From Oribacterium sp. UBA4274 (GTDB taxonomy: Bacteria > Bacillota > Clostridia > Lachnospirales > Lachnospiraceae), in assembly GCA_002396005.1 (NCBI GenBank), contig DGVW01000048.1, positions 9,363 to 49,762 on the forward strand: DNA of 40,400 nt, given 5' to 3'. The notes below the pieces were generated by a model. It ran no database searches and had not been told where the DNA came from. It was given only the letters and a program-made list of their open reading frames with translations. The position numbers and the translations under genes were made by a program. Shown here one piece after another: positions 26,047 to 34,192 of this stretch (position 1 is its first letter; every line of letters begins with the position of its first letter).

Positions 26047-27756
26047 ATGTCTGAAGAAATTAGAAATGAAAACGGTGAGCTTGAGGTTAAGCCACAGGAG
26101 TCCAAGAATTTTATCGAGCGTGAGATCGACAAGGATCTCAAGGAGGGTGTTTACGACCATGTCCATACGAGATTTCCACCGGAGCCAAACGGATATCTCC
26201 ATATCGGTCATGCCAAGTCTATCATCCTTAATTCCGGTATAGCCAAGGAGTATGGCGGCAAGTTCAATCTCCGTTTTGATGATACAAACCCTATGAAGGA
26301 GAAAACAGAGTTCGTTGACGCCATCAAGAGAGATGTAGAGTGGCTTGGTGCAGAGTTCGAGAACAGAGTTTTCTTTGCATCGGATTATTTTGACGTTATG
26401 TATGAGAAGGCTGTTCTTCTTATCAACAAGGGACTTGCGTTTGTAGATGACCTTACAGCTGAGCAGATCACAGAGTATCGTGGAGATTTTACAACTCCCG
26501 GCAAGGAGTCTCCAAATCGAAACAGAAGCATCGAGGAGAACCTGAAGCTGTTCCGTGATATGAAGGACGGCAAGTATGCTGACGGTACACTTACACTCCG
26601 TGCCAAGATCGATATGGCATCTCCAAACCTCAACATGAGAGACCCGATCATCTATCGTGTAGCTCATATGCATCATCACAACACAGGTGACAAGTGGTGC
26701 ATCTATCCTATGTATGACTTTGCTCATCCTATCGAGGATGCTGTGGAGGGCATCACACATTCAATCTGTACACTTGAGTTTGAGGATCACAGACCTCTCT
26801 ATGACTGGGTTGTAAAGCATTGTGACTTTGAGAATCCGCCAAGACAGATTGAGTTTGCCAAGCTTTATCTCACAAATGTTGTAACAGGTAAGAGATATAT
26901 CAAGAAGCTTGTTGAGGATGGAGTAGTTGATGGATGGGATGATCCTCGTCTTGTAACTATCGCAGCCCTCAGAAGACGTGGCTACACACCTGATTCTATC
27001 CGTACATTCGTAGAGCTTTCGGGTATTTCCAAGGCTAACTCAAGTTCAGACTATTCACTTCTTGAGTACTGCATCCGTGAGGATCTGAAGCTTAAGGACA
27101 AACGAATGATGGCTGTTATCGATCCTGTAAAGCTCATCATCGACAACTATCCGGAAGGTCAGACTGAGATGCTGGAGGTTCCGAACAATCTGGAGAATGA
27201 TGAACTCGGTTCAAGACAGGTACCTTTCTCAAGAGAGCTTTATATCGAGAGAGACGATTTCATGATCGACCCTCCAAAGAAATATAAGAGACTTTATGTC
27301 GGCAACGAGGTTCGTCTCATGTCTGCATATTTTGTTAAGGCAGAGTCCTATGAGACAGATGCCGAGGGTAATGTAACAGTTGTTCACTGCACATACGATC
27401 CTGAGACCAAGTCAGGATCAGGCTTTACAGGCCGTAAGGTAAAGGGAACTATCCATTGGGTTAATGCTCCTACCGCAGGTCAGGTGACAGTACGTCTCTA
27501 TGAGCAGCTCATCGACGAGGAGAAGGGCAAGCTCAACGATGATGGAACACTTAACTTCAATCCAAACTCACTCGTAACAGTAACAAACTGCATGGTTGAG
27601 CCTGAGCTTATGGATGTTAAGCCATATGACAGCTTCCAGTTTGTACGTAACGGTTTCTTCTGTGTAGACAGCAAGGATTCAACAGAAGGTCATCCTGTAT
27701 TTAACAGAGTTGTAGGACTTAAGTCATCCTTCAAGCTTCCTGAGCAGGGAAAGTAA
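26047..27756 (+). CDS. glnS: Glutaminyl-tRNA synthetase GlnRS
   Basis: This class I enzyme charges tRNA-Gln with glutamine. The ATP-binding HIGH motif is intact in RFPPEPNGYLHIGHAKS, followed by NLRFDDTNP, and VDGWDDPRL with LRRRGYTPDSIR marks the GlnRS/GluRS catalytic core. The C-terminal anticodon-binding beta-barrels (from about residue 340) start at MMAVIDPVKLII. In the place of the MSKR form of the KMSKS loop the sequence reads VVTGKRY, a noticeable change. I chose ATG at 26047, 6 nt after AGGAGG (26035-26040); the in-frame ATG at 26032 lies before that site. Codon use is strongly biased, suggesting high expression. Confidence 0.97.
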   Translation: MSEEIRNENGELEVKPQESKNFIEREIDKDLKEGVYDHVHTRFPPEPNGYLHIGHAKSIILNSGIAKEYGGKFNLRFDDTNPMKEKTEFVDAIKRDVEWLGAEFENRVFFASDYFDVMYEKAVLLINKGLAFVDDLTAEQITEYRGDFTTPGKESPNRNRSIEENLKLFRDMKDGKYADGTLTLRAKIDMASPNLNMRDPIIYRVAHMHHHNTGDKWCIYPMYDFAHPIEDAVEGITHSICTLEFEDHRPLYDWVVKHCDFENPPRQIEFAKLYLTNVVTGKRYIKKLVEDGVVDGWDDPRLVTIAALRRRGYTPDSIRTFVELSGISKANSSSDYSLLEYCIREDLKLKDKRMMAVIDPVKLIIDNYPEGQTEMLEVPNNLENDELGSRQVPFSRELYIERDDFMIDPPKKYKRLYVGNEVRLMSAYFVKAESYETDAEGNVTVVHCTYDPETKSGSGFTGRKVKGTIHWVNAPTAGQVTVRLYEQLIDEEKGKLNDDGTLNFNPNSLVTVTNCMVEPELMDVKPYDSFQFVRNGFFCVDSKDSTEGHPVFNRVVGLKSSFKLPEQGK

Positions 27757-27768
27757 TCGAGAAAACGG

Positions 27769-27785
27769 TTTGACACTCACATCAT
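27769..27785 (-). repeat. 17-nt intergenic repeat word, copy 3 (inverted)
   Basis: This is an exact reverse-complement copy of 1957-1973, starting 13 nt after the glnS stop and just before its terminator. Confidence 0.5.
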
Positions 27786-27801
27786 AGTATATGTTTTTAT
27801 G

Positions 27802-27836
27802 AAAAGCAGATTTCCTGAAGGGAGTCTGCTTTTTTT
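27802..27836 (+). terminator. glnS terminator
   Basis: A 14-bp stem (AAAAGCAGATTTCC with GGGAGTCTGCTTTT, including wobbles) around a TGAA loop is followed by a run of T. It lies 45 nt after the stop. Confidence 0.93.
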
Positions 27837-28099
27837 ACGTGATTCACAGGGAAACCTGAGGGTGTTTTTTGTCTGCTTGGATCTTTAAGCAGATCACCCC
27901 TTCAGGACATAGGTTTTTTAACTATAGGTCTGGAGCTATAGGTGTATAAAACCCCGATTATTGGTAGTTCTGGAAGTGATTTAGGCGGTATTCCATCAGC
28001 AACACACAATCGGTAATGTGGTTACAAACATAGACCCCAACAATAGACCCCACACAAGTTTGGAGACCCAAATATAATCAGTGATAATAAAGCAATATT
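27837..28099. other. Non-coding gap after glnS with a long interrupted inverted repeat
   Basis: No gene is seen. Positions 27853-27917 form a long interrupted hairpin: AACC/GGTT, CCTGA/TCAGG, GGGTG/CACCC and TCTGCTT/AAGCAGA, ending in TTTTTT on the + strand. Further right, ATAGACCCCA is repeated at 28030 and 28043. The gap lies between the ends of two convergent genes, glnS and the GntR gene, so it may hold the terminator of the latter. Confidence 0.45.
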
Positions 28100-28825
28100 T
28101 TAAATACTTAATTTGAACTTATCTCCGATACACAACTGTGTACACAGGTTGACAATGGTCTCCTGTGCATCTGTGACTATACTACTTATCCGTAGTAACG
28201 GGTATCCTTTGGAGATACCAAGAGCTTTTGACTCTCGGGAATTGGAGAAAACAATGTCTATAACTTTGTGGGAATGGTCAAGAATAATACCATGCTTTTT
28301 ATCAAGTATTTCATAAAGAGAGGAATTATTGAGATCTTCGCCAAATAGGAAAGAAAATGATTCCGGAAATTTGTTGATTTCCAAAACGACTGCCTTTCCA
28401 TCGGCAGTTCGTATTCGTTCTACTACCATTATTTTTTCATTAGGAGCCAGATGCATACGCTCTACATCTTTATCTGTTGGGTCTTCCAATGCCATTTTAA
28501 TGGTTTGCGCTCCTGGCTTAAGACCCATAGAACGACACATGTCAGAGAAGGCAAGAACTCCAGTGGAGATATTGCGCTGGAGCTTCTTCTCAGCTACAAA
28601 AGTTCCTTTTCCAGATTTCCTTTCCAGATATCCCTGATCAGATAGTTCTTTCAAGGCTTTTCTTACAGTGACGCGGCTGACGTTAAATTGTTCACTCAGT
28701 TCGAATTCTGTTGGAAGTTTGCTTCCGGGAGCGAGAACTCCAGATTCAATGCTATTCTGCAGTTTGTTCTTGAGCTGAAGATATAGCGGAGTTGCAGTGT
28801 TATTATCGAGATTTTTTGTATTCAT
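28100..28825 (-). CDS. GntR/UTRA transcription regulator of the sugar-amine operon
   Basis: The N-terminal winged helix-turn-helix (about 10-76) shows GSKLPTEFELSEQFNVSRVTVRKALKEL and YLERKSGKGTFV, typical of the HutC/UTRA branch of GntR. The C-terminal ~160 residues are the UTRA ligand-binding fold (ILRISSIVTD near the end). Family members bind a pathway sugar or its phosphate and lose DNA affinity. Amadori-compound operons use this type of regulator (FrlR, FraR). It is transcribed away from the operon starting at 29210, with matching promoter motifs on both sides, so self-regulation and repression of the operon are likely. Confidence 0.9.
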   Translation of the reverse strand: MNTKNLDNNTATPLYLQLKNKLQNSIESGVLAPGSKLPTEFELSEQFNVSRVTVRKALKELSDQGYLERKSGKGTFVAEKKLQRNISTGVLAFSDMCRSMGLKPGAQTIKMALEDPTDKDVERMHLAPNEKIMVVERIRTADGKAVVLEINKFPESFSFLFGEDLNNSSLYEILDKKHGIILDHSHKVIDIVFSNSRESKALGISKGYPLLRISSIVTDAQETIVNLCTQLCIGDKFKLSI

Positions 28826-28880
28826 ATGTATTAATTCCTTGAGATTAAAGGGATAGAACTAAATTGGTTTTGATATTACT

Positions 28881-28890
28881 AATAATACAA
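28881..28890. promoter_or_regulatory. Candidate regulator binding word, regulator side
   Basis: AATAATACAA overlaps the -10 element of the regulator gene. The identical word occurs in the operon promoter (29145-29154). Its placement in both promoters suggests an operator for the GntR protein; binding is inferred. Confidence 0.4.
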
Positions 28891-28910
28891 AATAGAGACA
28901 TTTTGCGCAA
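28882..28910 (-). promoter_or_regulatory. Promoter of the GntR regulator gene
   Basis: On the minus strand TTGCGC (28910-28905) and TATTAT (28887-28882) are 17 bp apart, 56 nt before the start codon. The -10 element overlaps the shared 10-nt word AATAATACAA. Confidence 0.6.
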
Positions 28911-29131
28911 GATTAAAGATAAAGGGAATATGTAGTTGTTTAAAACACATATGACAGGCCTTATGGTACATTGTTAAGGCGACAAAATGTGCTGATGATA
29001 CATATAGATACAAATGCGAGCGTAAATAATAACAATATAAACCAAAACATGTTTAAATAAGCCACTATTGCTGTGATTTATAACCCTAAAATATATAAAA
29101 TGAATTAAAATATGTATTATATAAAACAATG
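28911..29131. other. AT-rich divergent spacer
   Basis: This part of the gap between the regulator and the operon is AT-rich and has no convincing gene, RNA or terminator. Several TGTATTATATA-like words near 29111 resemble the candidate operator loosely. Confidence 0.4.
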
Positions 29132-29160
29132 TTGACAAATACAGAATAATACAATATGAT
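29132..29160 (+). promoter_or_regulatory. Promoter of the sugar-amine operon
   Basis: A perfect TTGACA (29132-29137) and TATGAT (29155-29160) are 17 bp apart, 50 nt before the first gene. The candidate operator lies inside the spacer. Confidence 0.85.
29145..29154. promoter_or_regulatory. Candidate regulator binding word, operon side
   Basis: AATAATACAA ends directly against the -10 element, within the spacer of the operon promoter, where a bound repressor would block RNA polymerase. It is identical to 28881-28890. Confidence 0.4.
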
Positions 29161-29209
29161 ACATATATACAAAACAAACAAATACAATATAAAAGATAAG
29201 GAGAATACA

Positions 29210-30220
29210 ATGAGTTACAAAAACAAGGATATCAAAAACATCGTAGCAGAGATCATCGAAAATAAAAGAGATAAGGGTGGAGTAAAGTCTATCTACTTCG
29301 TAGGTTGTGGAGGTTCCCTGGGAGCTCTTTATCCTGCAAAGACCTTTATGGAAAAGGAAGCTGTATCGTTGAGATCCGCATGGATAAGCAGTAATGAGTT
29401 CGTTCATAGTACACCAAAAGATTTTGGAGAGAATTCTATCATTGTTCTGGCTTGTCACAAGGGTAACACTCCCGAGACAATTAAGGCTGCCGAAATAGGA
29501 AAAAAAGCTGGAGCTGCTGTAATTCTTCTGACCTGGCTGGAAGAATCAGAGATAGTTGAGTTTGGTGATTATGTGATTCTTTACAGCTTTGATGCAAGTC
29601 CCGACCATCTTGCCGGAGATATAGATTATGCTGGTGAAAAGACTATGTGTGCTCTACTTGTAGCTGTAGAACTTGTTGCACAGACAGAGGGTTATGCAAA
29701 CTATGATAAATTCCGAGAAGGTCTTGGGCTGATATCGGGTATCATAAAGAATGCAAGACGTCATGTTGCAGAGCGTTCTCTGGATTTTGCTAAAAAGTAT
29801 AAAGATTCTCCGGTTATCTACACAATGGGAAGTGGTGCAGCTTACGGTGCTGCTTACATGGAGAGTATTTGTATATTTATGGAAATGCAGTGGCTTGATT
29901 CAAGCAGTATCCACACCGGAGAGTTTTTCCATGGACCTTTTGAAGTAACTGACAAGAATCGCACTTTCGTAATACAGATCAACGAAGGATCTACAAGAGA
30001 ACTGGATGAGAGAGCTCTGACATTCTTGAGAAAATATGGTCAGAACATCGAAGTGCTTGACGCGAAGGAATTAGGTTTGTCTACAATTGATTCCTCTGTA
30101 GTTGATTATTTTAATCATTCTTTGTTTAACAATGTCTATCCAATCTATAACCATGATCTTGCAACTGAACGTCAGCATCCATTGACGACTAGACGATATA
30201 TGTGGAAGGTCGAGTATTGA
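29210..30220 (+). CDS. SIS-domain sugar-phosphate deglycase (FrlB/FraB-like)
   Basis: The protein has two SIS domains. FrlB and FraB split fructoselysine-6-phosphate or fructose-asparagine/aspartate-6-phosphate into glucose-6-phosphate and the free amino acid. IYFVGCGGSLGALYPAKTF and HKGNTPETIKA form the first phosphosugar site, YTMGSGAAYGAAYMESI the second, and HTGEFFHGPFE matches the GEF.HGP.E motif of that group, as does the C-terminal RRYMWKVEY. The glutaminase domain of GlmS is absent. I chose ATG at 29210, with AAGGAG 6 nt upstream. It leads an operon with kinases, an epimerase and a transporter, which fits the deglycase role better than plain amino-sugar isomerase. Confidence 0.85.
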   Translation: MSYKNKDIKNIVAEIIENKRDKGGVKSIYFVGCGGSLGALYPAKTFMEKEAVSLRSAWISSNEFVHSTPKDFGENSIIVLACHKGNTPETIKAAEIGKKAGAAVILLTWLEESEIVEFGDYVILYSFDASPDHLAGDIDYAGEKTMCALLVAVELVAQTEGYANYDKFREGLGLISGIIKNARRHVAERSLDFAKKYKDSPVIYTMGSGAAYGAAYMESICIFMEMQWLDSSSIHTGEFFHGPFEVTDKNRTFVIQINEGSTRELDERALTFLRKYGQNIEVLDAKELGLSTIDSSVVDYFNHSLFNNVYPIYNHDLATERQHPLTTRRYMWKVEY

Positions 30221-30303
30221 CTCTTATTTAGTCCCATTTCTTAAAGTTTATATAATAAAAACCAAATGTATAAAAAATAAATAGTTGCAAAAAGGAGGGA
30301 AAA

Positions 30304-31629
30304 ATGTTCTGGTTAGAATTGCTTATAGTGATGATAATAATTTACTGGGGTGTTCGCAAAGGAGGACCTTTTCTGGCTATGGCCGGTGGAATCGGCATGT
30401 TCATAATGGTATTCATTCTAAGGGTTAAACCTTCTGATCCGCCGATTACGGTCATCCTTATTATGATCGCTGTTATATGCGCAGCATCTATGTTACAGGC
30501 ATGTGGAGGTTTGGATTTTTTGGTTCGTATCGCAGAGAAAATTTTGCGTAAAAATCCCAAAATGATCACAGTAATGGCACCGCTGGTAGCGTGGCTGTTT
30601 ACCTTCATGTGTGGTACTGGTCACATAGTTTATTCGCTGTTACCGGTTATTGACGAAATCGCCATGCAGACGGGTGTCCGTCCGGAGAGACCGATAGCTG
30701 CTTCAATAGTTTCCTCGCAATTCGCAATTACTGCCTGCCCCCTTTCTGCGGCAACAGTTGCTGTTCTTTCTTTTGTTGCTGAATCTCCCTACGCTTCAAA
30801 TATAAATATGTTCAGCCTGCTTTGTGTTGCTATACCCGCAACACTCTGTGGAACGCTTGCCGCAGCACTGGTTATGCTCAAAAAAGGCAAGGAGCTGGCT
30901 GACGATCCCGAGTTCCAGAGGCGTCTTGCGGCAGGTGAGATAGAAGATTTTTCAAAGAGAGAGCACAAGGAAGTAGAAGCTTCAAAAGAGGAAAAAACTT
31001 CCGTTACTATCTTTATTATCGCCATGGTAGCAATCGTTATCATGGGGGCCGGATCAAAGGTTCTTCTTCCTACATTCTCTGATGAATCAAAATTAGCATT
31101 AACCACAGTTATTGAAATGTTTATGTTGGTTGCAGCAGGTTTAATGGTGATCTTCTGTAAGATTGACAGTAACAAACTATTGGATCAACCCGTTTTCAAG
31201 ACAGGTATGTTTGCTGTTATTCTGGCATTTGGTCTCTGCTGGCTTGTTAATACATTCATCAATGATCAGGCTTCATTCATAACTGACAATATGGCTGCCA
31301 TGACTAATCAGTATCCATGGATATACATCATAGCAGTATTCATCGTAGGTGCCATTACTACCAGCCAGGCATCAACTACCATGATCATGATTCCAATTGG
31401 GATTGCATTAGGGCTTCCTGCAAATATCATAATCGCCGGTTGGATGTGCTGTAACTCTAACTTTTTCATTCCGGCTTCAGGTCAGTGTGTTGCTGCTCTT
31501 GCTTTTGACTCTGCCGGCACAACAAAGATTGGTAAATATGTTCTGAACCATAGTTACATGCTTCCGGGAATTGCATGCTCAATCATATCTGTTGTTGTGG
31601 CAATGGCACTGGGCGCTGTTTTCTTCTGA
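30304..31629 (+). CDS. Dcu-family anaerobic C4-dicarboxylate-type transporter
   Basis: A 441-residue inner-membrane carrier with about ten hydrophobic segments. The N-terminus follows DcuA/DcuB closely: LLIVMIIIYWGVRKGGPFLAMAGG, IAVICAASMLQACGGLDFLV, then the AEKILRKNPKMIT loop and FMCGTGHIVYSLLPVI. Dcu proteins exchange or take up aspartate, fumarate and succinate. Salmonella FraA, which takes up the fructose-asparagine/aspartate conjugate, is to my knowledge of Dcu type, so in this operon an Amadori compound of an acidic amino acid is the likely cargo. AAGGAGG lies 5 nt before ATG 30304. A charged loop (~residues 205-230) splits the two halves. Confidence 0.9.
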   Translation: MFWLELLIVMIIIYWGVRKGGPFLAMAGGIGMFIMVFILRVKPSDPPITVILIMIAVICAASMLQACGGLDFLVRIAEKILRKNPKMITVMAPLVAWLFTFMCGTGHIVYSLLPVIDEIAMQTGVRPERPIAASIVSSQFAITACPLSAATVAVLSFVAESPYASNINMFSLLCVAIPATLCGTLAAALVMLKKGKELADDPEFQRRLAAGEIEDFSKREHKEVEASKEEKTSVTIFIIAMVAIVIMGAGSKVLLPTFSDESKLALTTVIEMFMLVAAGLMVIFCKIDSNKLLDQPVFKTGMFAVILAFGLCWLVNTFINDQASFITDNMAAMTNQYPWIYIIAVFIVGAITTSQASTTMIMIPIGIALGLPANIIIAGWMCCNSNFFIPASGQCVAALAFDSAGTTKIGKYVLNHSYMLPGIACSIISVVVAMALGAVFF

Positions 31630-31696
31630 ATTTGTTTGTAGAGTTCACTTTCCCTCGGTGAGCTCTGCAAAATGAAATATAACGGGGGAACGCTGA

Positions 31697-31753
31697 TATT
31701 TTGTGACAGTTAAGCCAGTGAACCATGGGGACGGAGTTAGCTGTCACGATATT
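31697..31753. repeat. REP-like palindromic element
   Basis: ATAT...GTGACAGTTAA and TTAGCTGTCACGATAT form a long imperfect stem around a centre containing CCATGGGGACGG. Elements of this make-up (GTGACAG arms, GGGGACGG centre) recall repeats linked to REP-associated tyrosine transposases; no such transposase is in the window. It lies in the operon between the transporter and the first kinase. Confidence 0.5.
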
Positions 31754-31786
31754 TTTGCCTGACTGGCAGAGAGGTAATAAAAAGAT

Positions 31787-32674
31787 ATGGAAAATTGCAA
31801 GATCATCGCTATAGGCGATAATGTTTGTGACAAATACTTATCCAGAGGAAAGATGTATCCGGGAGGACAGTGTGTCAACACTTGCGCATTTGCGGGAATG
31901 AACGGAACATCAGCCGCTTATCTGGGAAAATTCGGAAACGATTCGGTTGCAGAGTGTGTAAAGAGAACTCTGGACGAATTAAAAGTAGACTACACCCATT
32001 CACGTACTTATAAAGGAGAGAATGGGTATGCCATTGTTACTCTCTATGGCAATGACAGGGTTTTTATCGGATCCAACAAGGGTGGCATCGCAAAGGAACA
32101 TCCCTTCGCATTCAGTCAGTCAGATCTCGATTATATAAAGGAATTTCAGCTGATCTACACAAATCTGAATAGCTATATTGAGGATGAGATTGATATTCTT
32201 TCAGAAACCGGTATTCCGATTGCGTATGATTTCTCATTGCGCTGGACAGATGATTATCTTAAGAAGATTGGTCCTTACACAACGGTAGCTATAATGTCCT
32301 GTGCGCATCTTACGGATATAGAGCGTGAGCAGGAAATGAAAAAGGCGCATGAAGCCGGAATTAAGGTTGTGTTGGGCACAGTTGGAGAAGACGGCTCCTA
32401 TGTGCTTTATGAAGATGATTTTCTTTATGTTCCGGCAGTACATGCGGATAACGTTATCGATACGATGGGTGCAGGCGACAGCTATTTTTCTGCATTTCTT
32501 TGTTCACTCCTTAAATCTTCAAAACAAGGAAAAATTGTAGAAGGAGACAAAGAATCCATGAAAGAACGTCTGACGGCAGCCATGAACACCGGTGCTGCAT
32601 TTGCATCTAAGGTATGTGCGATGGAAGGTGCCTTTGGATATGGAGTACCAATCACAGGAAAGACAGATGTTTGA
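31787..32674 (+). CDS. PfkB-family sugar kinase (FrlD-like), first copy
   Basis: FrlD/FraD kinases phosphorylate an imported Amadori compound at C-6 of the sugar, making the substrate of the deglycase. The N-terminal AIGDNVCDKYLSRGKMYPGGQCVNTCAF, with GNDRVFIGSNKGG and the C-terminal DTMGAGDSYFSAF (catalytic Asp of the PfkB signature), align with FrlD by eye. It is 295 residues, with an extra loop of about 20 residues near the C-terminal helix. The phosphoryl acceptor is an inference from context. A second PfkB kinase ends the operon. A ribosome binding site (GAGAGGT) lies somewhat far (about 12 nt) before the start. Confidence 0.85.
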   Translation: MENCKIIAIGDNVCDKYLSRGKMYPGGQCVNTCAFAGMNGTSAAYLGKFGNDSVAECVKRTLDELKVDYTHSRTYKGENGYAIVTLYGNDRVFIGSNKGGIAKEHPFAFSQSDLDYIKEFQLIYTNLNSYIEDEIDILSETGIPIAYDFSLRWTDDYLKKIGPYTTVAIMSCAHLTDIEREQEMKKAHEAGIKVVLGTVGEDGSYVLYEDDFLYVPAVHADNVIDTMGAGDSYFSAFLCSLLKSSKQGKIVEGDKESMKERLTAAMNTGAAFASKVCAMEGAFGYGVPITGKTDV

Positions 32675-32851
32675 CAGTCTGGCTGGACAAGTAAGCGAAT
32701 AATTGTTTCGGAATAAGGATCCATTTGGATCTGAAAGCTGTATGTCAGAGACAGATGATGAAAAATATGCGTTTACAGAGCCAATTAGATGGGCATTTGT
32801 GTGTCAGAAATAAACGTGGAAAAAACACGCGATTATAAATGAGGAGGAAAT

Positions 32852-33268
32852 ATGAAACCTGATGTATATATGAATAATGAAGAAGGCATAAAAGCAGTTT
32901 ATAAAAATCCAAAATGGCTTGTATGTATCAAGAACTGGAAACCTGACAATGATATCGATGGAATCGCACATCTTGAGATTCACCACACCACAGACGAGCA
33001 GTTTGTTCTCTGCAACGGTAAAGCCATATTGATCACAGCAGAACGAGAAGGTGATCATTTTACAAATATAGAGCTTACTCTCATGGAAAAAGATAAGGTT
33101 TATAACGTGGCGCAGGAGGTATGGTTCTATTCCATAACTCAAAAGGACACTAAGATAGTCTATGTACAAGACTCCTCTTGTTCCATGGACAATAGTGAGC
33201 TTTGCAATCTCACTCCTGAAGAAGTCGCATATATCCAAAGAGAAGCTGCAAAACTGCTCGCAGACTGA
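32852..33268 (+). CDS. Small cupin-like protein
   Basis: The 138-residue protein has a beta-rich pattern with the first cupin motif in LEIHHTTDEQFVLCNGKAILI and a second half ending in a short helix. Two histidines and a glutamate of a possible metal site are visible. Related small cupins sit in many clostridial sugar operons, where they may be sugar isomerases, mutarotases or binding proteins; the activity is unknown here. AGGAGG is 6 nt before ATG 32852. It follows the first kinase in the operon after a 177-nt gap. Confidence 0.65.
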   Translation: MKPDVYMNNEEGIKAVYKNPKWLVCIKNWKPDNDIDGIAHLEIHHTTDEQFVLCNGKAILITAEREGDHFTNIELTLMEKDKVYNVAQEVWFYSITQKDTKIVYVQDSSCSMDNSELCNLTPEEVAYIQREAAKLLAD

Positions 33269-33334
33269 TTTATTCCCAAGGAAGCATTATGAGCTTCAGT
33301 TACTGTATGAGGCTTGAATCAGAAAGGAAAAAAT

Positions 33335-34150
33335 ATGAAGCTTGCTCCAATGAACTACCATTATTTGCGGTATCCACTTCGGAAATTTCTGGATAAGGTC
33401 GCAGATTCGCCATTTGACTGTATTGACCTGTACTGCAGTGCTCCACAGTTTAACATATTTGATTATAAATTGGGAGCACTTCTGGAACTGGACAAAGATA
33501 TTCGAAGCAGAGGTCTGACCATTATGGTGATGACGCCGGAGAACTGTGTTTATCCTGTCAATTTCTGCACTCAGGATGAGAACACGCGGCAATCATCAAT
33601 CCGATATTATCAGCGTGCGATTGATACAGCGGATTTTCTGGGATGCTCAAAGATACAGATCAGTACCGGATTCGGATATTTTGATGCTTCCAGGATGGAG
33701 GCATGGAAACTATGCAGGAATTCTCTTGAGAAACTGGCTGCTTACTGTGAACGTAAGAAAGTCACGCTCCTTCTTGAAGAGCTTAAGGTAACAACCTCCA
33801 ATGTCCTGAACACCAGCAGTGACCTGAAAAAAATGATTGATGAAATTGGCTCTGATTCTATCGTCGGCATGGTTGACCTGGATCAAATGACGTATGCGGG
33901 GGAGACAATTGATGATTATTTCAAAAATCTGGGAAAAAATCTGCAGCATGTGCACTTTAATGACCGGGGACATACAGTACCGGGGGACTCGGATTTTCCG
34001 ATGAAACAGTATTATGAGGATCTTGTAAAGAACGGTTACAATGGGACAGTTTCTTTCGAAATATGTGACCGCAGATACTATCTTGATCCGGATAAGGCAA
34101 TCGATGACTGTATAAAGTGGTTTAGAGACAATACTAAGGAGTTGGAATAA
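33335..34150 (+). CDS. FrlC-like sugar-amine epimerase (xylose isomerase-type TIM barrel)
   Basis: FrlC interconverts fructoselysine and psicoselysine in the frl system. The protein is a TIM barrel of the AP endonuclease 2/sugar epimerase type. MTPENCVYPVNF corresponds to the TPE..GYP.N block of FrlC. Metal ligands appear in LLLEEL (Glu), MVDLDQM (Asp), HVHFND (His) and SFEIC (Glu). The ORF has an in-frame TTG at 33314, but ATG at 33335 has AAAGGA 6 nt upstream and is preferred. Position and similarity suggest it widens the range of conjugates that can enter the pathway. Confidence 0.8.
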   Translation: MKLAPMNYHYLRYPLRKFLDKVADSPFDCIDLYCSAPQFNIFDYKLGALLELDKDIRSRGLTIMVMTPENCVYPVNFCTQDENTRQSSIRYYQRAIDTADFLGCSKIQISTGFGYFDASRMEAWKLCRNSLEKLAAYCERKKVTLLLEELKVTTSNVLNTSSDLKKMIDEIGSDSIVGMVDLDQMTYAGETIDDYFKNLGKNLQHVHFNDRGHTVPGDSDFPMKQYYEDLVKNGYNGTVSFEICDRRYYLDPDKAIDDCIKWFRDNTKELE

Positions 34151-34192
34151 CAGGGTTTTAGCTTCGTTAAAAAAGAGAGGAGTGTAAGGAAC

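Noticed and set aside
26002..26760. 252-codon open frame on the - strand
   Set aside because: It is antisense to the start of glnS, and the translation shows no family features.
28030..28052. Attachment site or phage remnant from the ATAGACCCCA direct repeat
   Set aside because: Two 10-nt copies without an integrase gene, tRNA or flanking duplication are too little evidence.
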